The position numbers and the translations under genes are program-made. This document shows positions 16,631 through 24,528 of a stretch of DNA of 64,000 nt, one piece after another. How positions within the stretch are numbered: position 1 is the first letter of the stretch; each line of letters starts with the position of its first letter. The DNA is from Methanotrichaceae archaeon. Lineage in GTDB: Archaea > Halobacteriota > Methanosarcinia > Methanotrichales > Methanotrichaceae. The DNA lies in the NCBI GenBank assembly GCA_016927425.1, contig JAFGMR010000007.1, positions 1-64,000 of the forward strand, read 5' to 3'. The notes beneath the pieces were generated by a model. The model saw nothing but the letters and a program-made list of their open reading frames with translations. It searched no databases and was not told where the DNA came from.

Positions 16631-17680
16631 ATGTCTATTCTGGCCGTGGATATAGGTGCGGGCACCCAGGACATACTGCTCTTCAACGAGTCGATGCCGC
16701 TCGAAGGCTCGTTCAAGATGGTACTTCCAAGTACCACGGTGATGCTTGCGGAGCGGATCGATCGTGCCCGCGTCGATGGCCTTCCGGTCCTTCTCGAAGG
16801 GCCGACCATGGGCGGGGGAGCCATAACGAGGGCTGTGCTCCGCCATATTGAGGCCGGCCTGGACGTTTATGCTACGGAAACTGCCGCCCTGAGCCTAAAT
16901 GACGATCTAACGCGCGTGGAGGGGATGGGCGTCCTCATTGGCGACGACGCGCCCGCTGGAGCGGTCGTTCTGGAGACGGGCGATCTCAGGCTGGATCTCA
17001 TCTCCCAGTCGTTTGGCCTCTTTGGGATTGAGATGCCCGAGGTTGTGGCTGTCGCCGTACAGGACCACGGTTACTCTCCTGGTCGATCCAACCGCCAGGC
17101 CCGCTTCGAGCAGATGGCGGAGATGATGATAAAGGGCGGTCTCCTCGAGGATTTCGCCTATCGGGAGCCTCCGGCCTTCTTCAGCCGCATGGCGGCCGTA
17201 TCCACCTGCCTTAAAGAGAAGGACATCCCCTCCTTTGTTATGGACACGGGCCCTGCCGCGATCCTGGGGGCGACGCTCGACCCCCGCTATCGTGAGCCTG
17301 CCCTGGTGGTGAACATAGGTAACGGTCATACGATTGCCGGGGTCGTCAAAGACGGTCGTATGGTCTCCCTATTCGAGCATCATACTTCTCTTCTCGATCG
17401 GATGCGCATCGGCGTGCTCGCAAAGGCACTCTGCGAGGGGACGCTCTCGAACGAGGCGGTCTTTGTCAATGGGGGACACGGTGCCCATGTGGAGGAGGCG
17501 GTTGGAATCGATCGTCTCCGGTCCGTCCTCGTCACTGGCCCGCGGAGGCACAAGCTCTTGGGCGGTCTCTCTGATCTCGGCGATCCTATATCTGCGGCCC
17601 CAGGCGGGGATATGATGATCGCCGGGTCTCTTGGCTTGGTGGAGGCCTGGAGGAGGAGGGGGGGCGAGGAATGGAGATAG
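16631..17680 (+). CDS. DUF1786 family protein, ASKHA-like ATPase fold
   Basis: 349 aa methanogen-conserved family, once labelled as a putative pyruvate formate-lyase activating enzyme without proof. The N-terminus MSILAVDIGAGTQDILLF resembles the phosphate-1 loop of actin/Hsp70/sugar-kinase ATPases; a second glycine-rich block (VVNIGNGHTIAGVV, about 222-235) resembles phosphate-2. No Fe-S cysteine cluster, so a radical-SAM role is not supported. It overlaps bud32 by 10 bases, which puts it in one operon with a KEOPS component, itself partner of the ASKHA protein Kae1. Confidence 0.78.
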   Translation: MSILAVDIGAGTQDILLFNESMPLEGSFKMVLPSTTVMLAERIDRARVDGLPVLLEGPTMGGGAITRAVLRHIEAGLDVYATETAALSLNDDLTRVEGMGVLIGDDAPAGAVVLETGDLRLDLISQSFGLFGIEMPEVVAVAVQDHGYSPGRSNRQARFEQMAEMMIKGGLLEDFAYREPPAFFSRMAAVSTCLKEKDIPSFVMDTGPAAILGATLDPRYREPALVVNIGNGHTIAGVVKDGRMVSLFEHHTSLLDRMRIGVLAKALCEGTLSNEAVFVNGGHGAHVEEAVGIDRLRSVLVTGPRRHKLLGGLSDLGDPISAAPGGDMMIAGSLGLVEAWRRRGGEEWR

Positions 17681-18243
17681 GCAGGGGTGCGGAGGCGGTC
17701 GTCACACTGGAGGATGGCCGGGTTCGCAAGTCTCGCATGGCCAAGGGCTATAGGGTTCCCGAGCTCGACCGGCAGATACGGCAGGAGAGGACGTTAAGGG
17801 AGTCGCGCATAACCTCCGAAGCCCGCCGATTCGGCGTTCCCACTCCCATTATTTGCGATATCTCATGCTATGATCTTTTCATGGAGCATATAGCGGGCTC
17901 GAAGCTGAAGGATGTGATAACAATGGAGCTCGCAGAGCAGGCCGGGGAGGTTGTGGGCAGGCTTCACAGCGGTGGAATCGTCCATGGCGATCTCACCACA
18001 TCCAATATGATAGTGCGGGAGGGCCGGATATGCCTGATCGACTTTGGACTTGCCTATCACGATCCAAGCATCGAGGCCCAGGGGGTCGACGTCCACGTTC
18101 TATTCCAGACGCTTGCATCCACACACGATCGGTCCGATGAGCTGAGGTTGGCCTTCGTCGCAGGATACCGTCGCACCCATGGCCGGTGGGAGGCTGTGCT
18201 CGAACGGGTCGAGCAGATCAAGGCTCGGGGCAGATACCTATAG
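17671..18243 (+). CDS. bud32: Bud32 kinase/ATPase of the KEOPS complex
   Basis: 190 aa minimal kinase needed, with Kae1, for the t6A37 modification of ANN-decoding tRNAs. Visible: GRGAEAVV (nucleotide loop), RKSRMAKGYRVPELD (catalytic Lys region and Bud32 signature), IVHGDLTTSNMI (catalytic loop), CLIDFGLAY (DFG). Many methanogens carry Kae1-Bud32 as one fused protein; here Bud32 stands alone and no Kae1 gene is in the window. Short C-terminus ends KARGRYL, typical of the family. Confidence 0.93.
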   Translation: MEIGRGAEAVVTLEDGRVRKSRMAKGYRVPELDRQIRQERTLRESRITSEARRFGVPTPIICDISCYDLFMEHIAGSKLKDVITMELAEQAGEVVGRLHSGGIVHGDLTTSNMIVREGRICLIDFGLAYHDPSIEAQGVDVHVLFQTLASTHDRSDELRLAFVAGYRRTHGRWEAVLERVEQIKARGRYL

Positions 18244-18363
18244 GTGGATCCGGATTTCTATAGGGGGCACCGGATTTATCGCCAAAAAATGGACTATCAT
18301 ATCAGAGCCTTTATCTAGTATATGGGAGATACTCGAAAATAAATCCCAAGGTGGTGACTTGCC

Positions 18364-18633
18364 ATGGCAGAGGATGATGTGGTATTCGTCGGCAACAAAC
18401 CAGTGATGAACTATGTGCTAGCTGTGGTCACCCAGTTCAATGGTGGCGCAAAGGATGTGAAGATAATGGCCAGAGGACGAGCGATCTCCAGGGCAGTTGA
18501 CGTCGCCGAGGTATCCAGATGCAGGTTCCTGGCAGATGTCTCCGTCAAGGACATACAGATATCCACCGAGACGCTGAATACAGACCGTGGGGAGACCAAC
18601 GTCTCCGCGATAGAAATAACCCTTGGGAAATGA
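18364..18633 (+). CDS. albA: DNA/RNA-binding protein Alba
   Basis: 89 aa chromatin protein. It begins [18 protein letters not shown], has [15 protein letters not shown] and ends with a beta-hairpin strand ([10 protein letters not shown]), matching the Alba fold; the loop lysine acetylated in Sulfolobus corresponds to about the KP near residue 10. Preceded by GGTGGTGA. purN starts inside its stop codon (ATGA). The 120-bp leader before it is AT-rich, as expected of a strong promoter. Confidence 0.95.
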   Translation: MAEDDVVFVGNKPVMNYVLAVVTQFNGGAKDVKIMARGRAISRAVDVAEVSRCRFLADVSVKDIQISTETLNTDRGETNVSAIEITLGK

Positions 18634-19289
18634 GGCTACTGGATCGATCCGGGAGGGCACGGCCCGCGCGGATAGGGGTCGTATCCTCGGGCAGAGGGGA
18701 GAATCTTCGCTATATTCTGAAGGCGGAGCGTTCCGGATATCTGCCAGCCGAGGTTAGGATTGTCCTCACAGACCAGAAGGATGCAGGCGCGCTCGATATC
18801 GCCAGGGAGTTTAAAGTAGAGGCGTTCTTCATCGATCCGACGGGGATGGATAAGGAGAGTTACGACCGCTCTTTGGTGGACCACCTTGAGGGGGCGGGTG
18901 TGGATCTCGTTGTCCTCACAGGATACATGAGGATCCTCTCCAGCGCTTTTGTAAAGCTGTTTTCGGGAAGGATTCTCAACATCCATCCGGCTCTCCTTCC
19001 GTCCTTTCGGGGGCTAAACGCCTTCCAGCAGGCGCTCGACTACGGTGTCCGGTGGACCGGGACGACCGTTCATATCGTGGACGAGGAGGTGGACCACGGG
19101 CCCATAATATATCAGGTGCCGGTGAAGGTGTTGGATGGCGACACCTTGGAGAGCCTGAAGGCTCGCATCCAGAAGGCGGAGTATCGGGCCTACCCTAAGG
19201 CGATCAAGTTCTTCATCGAGAGCGATCTTCGCCAGGATGGAAGGAGGCTAATCTTTGGGCGACCGGGCCCGGTCGAGCGGGGGATTTGA
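18630..19289 (+). CDS. purN: phosphoribosylglycinamide formyltransferase
   Basis: Transfers a formyl group from 10-formyl-tetrahydrofolate (or the pterin analogue) to GAR in purine synthesis. Motifs: [17 protein letters not shown] for the GAR phosphate, the catalytic N-x-H pattern in [31 protein letters not shown] with the conserved Asp. Start is the ATG overlapping the alba stop; an upstream open frame reads through alba and is a shadow. Length about 219 aa, normal. Most methanogens use folate-independent PurT/PurP for formyl steps, so its cofactor here deserves attention. Confidence 0.9.
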   Translation: MRLLDRSGRARPARIGVVSSGRGENLRYILKAERSGYLPAEVRIVLTDQKDAGALDIAREFKVEAFFIDPTGMDKESYDRSLVDHLEGAGVDLVVLTGYMRILSSAFVKLFSGRILNIHPALLPSFRGLNAFQQALDYGVRWTGTTVHIVDEEVDHGPIIYQVPVKVLDGDTLESLKARIQKAEYRAYPKAIKFFIESDLRQDGRRLIFGRPGPVERGI

Positions 19290-19290
19290 G

Positions 19291-19779
19291 ATGGATACTT
19301 TATGGGCGCCGTGGAGGATTGATTACATCCTCAGCGAGAAGAAAGGCGGGTGTATATTCTGCGAGAAGCCTCGGGAGGCGGAGGATCGTCATAACCTCAT
19401 ACTCCTGCGAGGAGAGTTCCACTTCATCATCATGAACGCCTATCCTTATAATAATGGCCATATGATGGTCGTCCCATATCGGCACACTCCAACGCTCGCC
19501 GGTTGGAGCGTTCAAGAGTGGGGGGAGATGATGGAGCTCGCCGATCTCGCGGTCGAGGTCTTGCGGCGGACGATTGCGCCGGACGGGTTCAACATCGGGA
19601 TCAACATGGGTCAAGTGGCAGGAGCCGGGATCGCAGAGCATATTCACCTGCATATCGTGCCCCGCTGGAATGGGGATACCAACTTCATGCCGGTGCTCTC
19701 ATCGACGAGGGTGATCCCAGAGCATATAACGGCCACATACGATAAGCTGAGGGCAAGCTTCGAAGAGATGGGGCGCTGA
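19291..19779 (+). CDS. HIT family nucleotide hydrolase/transferase
   Basis: 162 aa with the histidine triad AEHIHLHIVPRW near residue 115 and the N-terminal CIFCEK zinc-type pair that marks the FHIT/Ap4A-like bacterial-archaeal branch; GHMMVVPYRH is the preceding strand. Acts on AMP-linked substrates such as diadenosine polyphosphates; the precise one is unknown. Begins one base after the purN stop, so in the same operon. Confidence 0.9.
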   Translation: MDTLWAPWRIDYILSEKKGGCIFCEKPREAEDRHNLILLRGEFHFIIMNAYPYNNGHMMVVPYRHTPTLAGWSVQEWGEMMELADLAVEVLRRTIAPDGFNIGINMGQVAGAGIAEHIHLHIVPRWNGDTNFMPVLSSTRVIPEHITATYDKLRASFEEMGR

Positions 19780-19796
19780 TAGAAGAGGTATTGACG

Positions 19797-20195
19797 ATGA
19801 AGAACGCCGTTCTCTTTCTCATGCTCTCGCTTACAATCGCCTCGACGATGGCAGACGAGGGACTCTTGCGCATAAGCGAGATCAACTTCGATGCACCTGG
19901 CTATGACAACCAGAACATCAACGGCGAATGGGTGAAGATAACTAACGGTGGCTATGGGGAGGTGGAGATGACGGCTTGGACGCTCTCCGACGAAGGGGAG
20001 GTCCACGTCTACACCTTCCCCTTCTTCGTCCTTGCAAGGGGAAACTCGGTCAAGGTCTACTCGGGCAGGGGAACCGATCTCGGCGACCGGCTCTACATGG
20101 GCTATACCCATCCCGTCTGGAACAACGATGGCGACTCTGCCACGCTACGCGATGAAGGCGGGAACCTGATCAGCCAGATGGGCAATCTGGATTGA
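19797..20195 (+). CDS. secreted lamin-tail (LTD) domain protein
   Basis: 133 aa. Signal peptide MKNAVLFLMLSLTIASTMA, then a single lamin-tail Ig-like domain: LRISEINFDAPGYD, NGEWVKITNGG, AWTLSDEGEVHVYTFP, VKVYSGRGTD, NDGDSATLRDEGG. Such domains occur on archaeal and bacterial surface proteins and nucleases, usually as adhesion or binding modules; here it is alone. The ATG at 19797 has GAGGT seven bases upstream, better than the TTG at 19791. Confidence 0.85.
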   Translation: MKNAVLFLMLSLTIASTMADEGLLRISEINFDAPGYDNQNINGEWVKITNGGYGEVEMTAWTLSDEGEVHVYTFPFFVLARGNSVKVYSGRGTDLGDRLYMGYTHPVWNNDGDSATLRDEGGNLISQMGNLD

Positions 20196-20386
20196 TGGGA
20201 CTGGAAGGGCATAGGTCAGCTTTTTTTATTCGGCTGATTGTATGTTTAGGTGAGGGTGGGAGCGGTCCAGTGCCGCTTGGATCCGCCTTTGTTCTAACTA
20301 ATTTTGTACCATTTCAAATTTGGTGTTACGTATCAGAGAAAAATTCATATAGGATATGCCTCTATGTAAATAATCGGTGATGTAAC

Positions 20387-20572
20387 ATGTCGGAAGATAG
20401 ACCGCGTCGCAAGTTGGTAGTTTCGAACGCAGCCATCCCCTTCGTCGCAAGGGGAGGGCGCATCTTTGGCCGGCAGCTGATGGATGCCGATCTCGATATT
20501 CGGGATGGGGAACGGGTGCTGGTCACGGATAGGATGGACCATACATTGGCCGTTGCACGGGCAGTCCTCTGA
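20387..20572 (+). CDS. stand-alone PUA domain protein
   Basis: 61 aa. SNAAIPFVARGGRIFGRQL, DADLDIRDGERVLVTD and TLAVARAVL match the PUA fold found at the C-terminus of archaeal TgtA/ArcS tRNA-modifying enzymes, where it grips the tRNA acceptor end. There is no catalytic part, so it is either a trans-acting RNA-binding subunit or a domain relic. A run of 12 T follows the gene, then the CRISPR repeats. Confidence 0.8.
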   Translation: MSEDRPRRKLVVSNAAIPFVARGGRIFGRQLMDADLDIRDGERVLVTDRMDHTLAVARAVL

Positions 20573-20587
20573 AGGCTGCCCGGAATC

Positions 20588-20599
20588 TTTTTTTTTTTT
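20588..20599 (+). terminator. poly-T terminator after the PUA gene
   Basis: Twelve consecutive T, 15 bases after the PUA stop. Runs of T on the non-template strand are the standard intrinsic terminator in archaea. It also lies 25 bases before the first CRISPR repeat, so it would insulate the array from upstream transcription. Confidence 0.7.
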
Positions 20600-20624
20600 G
20601 ACTTGATCTAGGGTATGTCCTTTG

Positions 20625-20878
20625 GCAGCCATGGCCGCAAGGCCGTGGCCCCATTGAAGCACTATATCGGGATCGAACTTGTGGAGGAGTATGTCGAGTC
20701 TCCATGGCCGCAAGGCCGTGGCCCCATTGAAGCAAAACATTGCCCTCTCTTAGCCAAATAGAATTATTTGCGTCTCCATGGCCGCAAGGCCGTGGCCCCA
20801 TTGAAGCGGTTACGTTGGTGGCTGCTCCCGCCGTCTTTGCAAGTCTCCATGGCCGAAAGGCCGTGGCCCCATTGAAGC
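20625..20878 (+). CRISPR. orphan CRISPR array, 4 repeats and 3 spacers
   Basis: 36-bp repeats at 20625-20660, 20698-20733, 20772-20807 and 20843-20878; spacers of 37, 38 and 35 bp. The repeat starts GTCTCCATGGCCGCAAGGCC and ends GTGGCCCCATTGAAGC, the ATTGAA(R)C 3' end typical of many archaeal arrays, suggesting plus-strand transcription. Repeat 1 is altered in its first six bases; repeat 4 has one change (GCAA to GAAA) in the hairpin loop. No leader and no cas genes in the window. It overlaps the 3' end of the neighbouring ABC ATPase frame. Confidence 0.92.
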
Positions 20879-21777
20879 CTGGCGCTGGATTTGAGCGGCA
20901 CCTTGGATATCAATATGTCCTCAGGCCGGACCGATGCGAAGACCTTAACCCCGGCCGTCCCGCAATCGTTCCCGCCTTCGTCTCCGTCGCCTGCCGCTGC
21001 TGAGACGATCCTCAAGCCATCGACCTCGATCTCCATCAGACCTTGGTTCCTTGAGGCGGCGCCCTTGAAGACGTTCTCGACTCCGACGAAGTTTGCGATC
21101 ATCTCGCATTTGGGCCTTCTGAAGACCTCCTCCGGGGTTCCAACCTGGACGATCTCGCCCTCGTTCATCACCGCCACCCTGTCGGCTAGGGAGAACACCT
21201 CCTCGAAGTTGTGGGTGACGTGTATTATCGTCGTCCCGTATACCTTGTGTATCCTCTTTAGCTCTCGCCTGAGCCTCTCTCGCGTCAGGCCGTCGAGGGC
21301 GCTCAGGGGCTCGTCGAGGAGCATCACCGCAGGCTCCATGACGATCGCCCTTGCTATCGCTACCCTCTGCTGCTCCCCTCCGCTCAACGTCACCGGCCGC
21401 CTACTGTGGAGGTGCGAGATTCCCAGGAGCTCAGAGGCCTCCTCTACCTTCTTTTCGATCTTGCCAGGTGATGTCTTCCTCGACCTAAGGCCGAAGGCTA
21501 TGTTCTCCTTGACTGAGAGGTGGGGAAAGAGCATGTAGTCCTGGTAGACCATGCAGACGTTTCGCATCCTCGACACCTCCCCCGTGATCTCCCGCCCATT
21601 GAGGAAGATCCTCCCTTCGTCGGGAGCGTAAATCCCGGCAATGGTCTCCATGAGGATCGTCTTTCCGGAGCCAGTAGGGCCGATTATGACGAGATACTCG
21701 CCATCTCCAACCTCTAGGGAGATATCCCTCAAGGCGAATTCGCCCAGATCTACGGAGATATTCTCTATCTTCAGCAT
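20764..21777 (-). CDS. wtpC: tungstate/molybdate ABC transporter ATPase, C-terminus replaced by CRISPR sequence
   Basis: Powers oxyanion import with the permease and binding protein upstream. Walker A GPTGSGKT, Q-loop MVYQDYMLF, signature LSGGEQQRVAIA, Walker B VMLLDEPLSALD and switch HVTHN are intact. The following regulatory TOBE-type region starts normally (FVGVENVF, VFASVRPEDILISKVPLKSSAR) but breaks off: the last 37 or so codons are read from CRISPR repeat 4, spacer 3 and repeat 3 (LQWGHGL, FNGATALRPW). About 45 residues of the oxyanion-sensing half are thus missing, while the ATPase core is complete. Start is the ATG ending at 21777 (MLKIENISV). Whether wtp-, mod- or tup-type cannot be fixed by eye. 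Confidence 0.85.
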   Translation of the reverse strand: MLKIENISVDLGEFALRDISLEVGDGEYLVIIGPTGSGKTILMETIAGIYAPDEGRIFLNGREITGEVSRMRNVCMVYQDYMLFPHLSVKENIAFGLRSRKTSPGKIEKKVEEASELLGISHLHSRRPVTLSGGEQQRVAIARAIVMEPAVMLLDEPLSALDGLTRERLRRELKRIHKVYGTTIIHVTHNFEEVFSLADRVAVMNEGEIVQVGTPEEVFRRPKCEMIANFVGVENVFKGAASRNQGLMEIEVDGLRIVSAAAGDGDEGGNDCGTAGVKVFASVRPEDILISKVPLKSSARLQWGHGLSAMETCKDGGSSHQRNRFNGATALRPWRRK

Positions 21778-21896
21778 CTTGCGCGATCTCCTGCGGCATC
21801 GCACAATCCCTTAAAGCCTCTTGCAGTCTCCCAAACCATCGTACAATCTCCTGGATTTCCTTGCCGCCCCCCCCCCTGGAATCCCTTGCGATCCCC

Positions 21897-22601
21897 CTAA
21901 AGGCGAAGTCCTCCAACGCGCCGCTCGAAGACGTAAAGGGAGAATATCGAGATCATTATCAGGATTGTCGCAACCGCTATGGCCTCGTCGAGCTTTCCGC
22001 AGGACATGTTCAGGAAGAGGGATGTGGGTAGCGTCTCGGTCTTCATCCTCGTTGCTCCCGCGAGCATCAGGACCGCCCCGAACTCGCCGATCCCCTTCGA
22101 CCAGGTGATCACGGACCCTGCGATAAGGCCGTTTGTGGCCATGGGGAGCGTCACCCTCCAGAGGGCCTGGGCATCGGAGCACCCCAGGGTCTTCGCGACG
22201 TGCTCGTACCTGGGGCTGATCCCCTCGAAGGTCGACCTCATAACCCTCACCATGAATGGCATGTTCACGAAAAACTGGGCGACCACGATCCCTAGCGGCG
22301 TGAATACGAAGACGAGCCCAGCTTCTGCGAGATCCCTTCCAGGAATGCTCACGCCGAAGAAGAGGAGAAGGCCGACTCCTGCTACAAGCGGCGGAAGGGC
22401 AAGGGGCATGTCTAGAAGGGTGTTTGCCACGGTCTTTCCAAAAAAATCGTAACGAGCAAGGGCGTAGGCAGCCGGGACTGCGACTGCGAGGCAGAGGATT
22501 GTCGAGGCCAACGAGGTCTTGAGGCTGAGAGCGATTGCGAACTGGATCTCCTCGGATCGAAGCGCTGCTAGAAGGGCCTCTGGAGGCGAGTGGCTAACCA
22601 C
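21897..22601 (-). CDS. wtpB: tungstate/molybdate ABC transporter permease, start unclear
   Basis: Membrane subunit with the EAA-type loop (FEGISPRYEHVAKTLGCSD then LPMATNGLIAG), GxGEFGAVLM and about five TM segments. As listed it begins with GTG at 22601, but the frame stays open for another 90 bases upstream and there encodes a convincing first TM helix (TIGASLVLATFISTVLFLV) lacking any ATG, GTG or TTG start; the gene probably begins there, overlapping the TrmO-family gene, with an unusual codon such as the CTG after AGAGG near 22690. A tract of some 12 C separates it from wtpC. Confidence 0.85.
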   Translation of the reverse strand: MVSHSPPEALLAALRSEEIQFAIALSLKTSLASTILCLAVAVPAAYALARYDFFGKTVANTLLDMPLALPPLVAGVGLLLFFGVSIPGRDLAEAGLVFVFTPLGIVVAQFFVNMPFMVRVMRSTFEGISPRYEHVAKTLGCSDAQALWRVTLPMATNGLIAGSVITWSKGIGEFGAVLMLAGATRMKTETLPTSLFLNMSCGKLDEAIAVATILIMISIFSLYVFERRVGGLRL

Positions 22602-22687
22602 CAGGAAGAGGACTGTAGATATGAAGGTTGCAAGGACGAGGCTCGCCCCGATGGTTGCAGCCTTCAGCCATAGCCGCTCAAGGGCGA

Positions 22688-23209
22688 TCAGCCTCTTATG
22701 CCCCCTTCATCGAGCCTTCTCGGCGTTATCCCGATTGAGCCTTCGACTCCCTTTCCATCCACCCATCCGCTCCTCGAATCCTCTCTCCGGTCGAACTCCC
22801 TGACGTAGGGCTTGACGTCTAAAAGGAGAGTCCCGTCAAGGACGTCGAGCCCCCGAACCTTGAGGACGCTTCCCCTCACCTCCTGCAGCTCGACTATCGA
22901 CAGACCAATGGGCGTCGGCCTGTTGAAGTGGCGCGTAGCGAAGATGCCGTGCTCCACGTCGTCGAGGAAGGGCTTTCTAATGAGGTCGAAGCCCGTTGCC
23001 CGATGAAAGTGGTAAAGGAGGATCAAGTGGGAGAAGGACTCGATGTCCTTCAGCCCTGGAGCATACTCGGGAAAGATCTCAACCTCCCCCTCAGAGGGGC
23101 TGAAGGCCGACTGTATCGGCGTGTCCTCCTTGTCTATGTATTCCGAGCGAATGATTCCAATCGGCTTGTAGATGATCTCTGCCAGCTTGGGCCCCTTCAT
23201 CTCCTCCAT
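22688..23209 (-). CDS. TrmO/TsaA-family protein (YaeB-like) inside the transporter operon
   Basis: 173 aa. IGIIRSEY near the start, then PEYAPGLKDIESFSHLILLYHFHRA and IFATRHFNRPTPIGLSIVELQEV are the signatures of the family that N6-methylates t6A37 in tRNA using SAM through an unusual beta-barrel fold. It sits between the binding protein and permease genes of a Mo/W transporter, 3 bases after the former. Homologues recur beside Mo genes in archaea, so a cofactor-linked methylation rather than tRNA modification is possible; function here is inferred. Confidence 0.82.
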   Translation of the reverse strand: MEEMKGPKLAEIIYKPIGIIRSEYIDKEDTPIQSAFSPSEGEVEIFPEYAPGLKDIESFSHLILLYHFHRATGFDLIRKPFLDDVEHGIFATRHFNRPTPIGLSIVELQEVRGSVLKVRGLDVLDGTLLLDVKPYVREFDRREDSRSGWVDGKGVEGSIGITPRRLDEGGIRG

Positions 23210-23211
23210 TA

Positions 23212-24021
23212 CTAGACCGCCTCCGCGCTTTCTCCTTGGCTTTCGAGATAGCTTTCTTCTTCAGGATCCAGACAGGTGGCAAATCCGTAGTCGGCAAAGA
23301 CCGCCTTGCCCTCATCTGAAGCGACGAAGTTCATGAACTCAAGGGCGATCTCCTTCTTTTCGGAGAACGCGAGAGTTCCTATGGGGACGATATCGATCTC
23401 GTTTATCTCTTGCGATATCTCGACCTTCTCCATCGTATCGGGGTTGTAGAGATCCTCCCAGTCGATTGCAGCATCGGCCTGCCCCATCGAGATGTAGACC
23501 AAGAGCTCGTTGGCAGTTCCCGAGAAGGCGATGACGTTTCTCTCTACCTCCTCCCAGATCCCCAAGCTCTCCAGCATGTTCTTCGAGTTCTTTCCGATCG
23601 CCGGACCCTCAGGGTCGCCGAGGACTACGCTTACGTCGGGCTTCGCGAGATCCTCGATTGATTCGATCCCGGCTGGATTTCCCTTTGGGGTGATGATGCA
23701 GGGGACGTGGTAGACGACATCTGTTGCCTCGTCGACGAAGCCCTTCACGATCGCCGATTCGATGTAAGACCTCGCCCCGGGCATGTAGAGATCGCCGGTC
23801 TGGTACAGCTCGATCTGGGAGAGGAGCTGGGCCGACCCGCCAAAGGTGTACTGGATCTCTACCTCCTCCCTCTCCTCGAATATGTCGGAGATCGCCTCCA
23901 TCGGCTCCCTCAATCCTGCGCCGCAATAAACGAGAAGCGAATCCTCAGCAGCGGAGACGGAGACCATGAGGCTCGCCGCCAAGATCGATCCGATCACGAT
24001 TGATATGGCTCTGCGATTCAT
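23212..24021 (-). CDS. wtpA: tungstate/molybdate ABC transporter substrate-binding protein
   Basis: 269 aa, signal peptide to about residue 25 (SLMVSVSAAED; the small residues indicate secretion, no lipobox Cys). The mature part is ModA/WtpA-type: LLVYCGAGLREPME, TFGGSAQLLSQIE, ITPKGNPAGIESIEDL, FSGTANELLVYISMGQADAAIDWED. First gene of the operon wtpA-trmO-like-wtpB-wtpC. It could bind molybdate, tungstate or sulfate-like anions; the Mo/W reading is favoured by moaB and mop in the window. Confidence 0.85.
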   Translation of the reverse strand: MNRRAISIVIGSILAASLMVSVSAAEDSLLVYCGAGLREPMEAISDIFEEREEVEIQYTFGGSAQLLSQIELYQTGDLYMPGARSYIESAIVKGFVDEATDVVYHVPCIITPKGNPAGIESIEDLAKPDVSVVLGDPEGPAIGKNSKNMLESLGIWEEVERNVIAFSGTANELLVYISMGQADAAIDWEDLYNPDTMEKVEISQEINEIDIVPIGTLAFSEKKEIALEFMNFVASDEGKAVFADYGFATCLDPEEESYLESQGESAEAV

Positions 24022-24528
24022 TGGGCGGCATTAGTGCAAACATAATCATAAACATATCGGCTTGAAGGTAAACGTAGATGTTTAATATGCCTTCCGGATG
24101 GGGTAAAGATCGGAACGCAAACCAAAGCACGACATATAATTTATATAATTATTGCAAATCGCTGGGTCATGCCAAGAAAAAGCCCGCATCACGCGGCAGG
24201 TCGTCGTCAACTATAGGAAGTGCAGCCATATATGTTGATACAAATCAATGGTCGAGGAGAGCTATTGGAAAGGGCTTTCCCATATCCATAAGCCTGTGGC
24301 CTAATTGATGAGATCCATAAATTGCAGCTATTACTATTATTATTACTATAAATATCTTTATATAGTACAAGTTGCAACTCCATATTGGAGGGGGTAATAG
24401 CGTGACCGGGTTTGCGGGCGAGGTCCTCCGCCTCGTCCCCCGTCTCGGTCAGCGTCATGTCGATTGATCTCGCTTCTGCCTTGCATTCCAAGAAAGGATT
24501 GATATAGTTATCAGGATAACGCGCTCAT
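24022..24528. other. AT-rich intergenic region with divergent promoters
   Basis: No convincing gene; one 94-codon minus-strand frame is dominated by AT-rich codons and rejected. The wtpA side has AAAC-GTAGAT-GTTT (24070-24083), a small inverted repeat that could be an oxyanion-responsive operator. The right side has a TATA-like GATATAG near 24500, about 26 bases before the ATG at 24529, implying a leaderless transcript. Several ATT/TTA-rich stretches in between. Confidence 0.4.

Noticed and set aside
16640-16850. Radical-SAM activating enzyme label for the DUF1786 gene
   Set aside because: No CxxxCxxC motif; the N-terminal glycine loop points to an ASKHA-like ATPase instead.
20764-20878. CRISPR-encoded tail as a natural protein domain
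   Set aside because: The residues repeat in step with the CRISPR repeats (FNGATALRPW twice), so they are translated repeat, not a domain.
21860-21885. C-rich tract as a functional site between permease and ATPase genes
   Set aside because: About 12 C in a row between two genes of one operon can arise by slippage and shows no paired structure; noted only as possible sequencing-error hotspot.
24207-24491. 94-codon minus-strand frame in the AT-rich gap
   Set aside because: Low-complexity Asn/Ser runs from AT-rich DNA, no ribosome site and no family.
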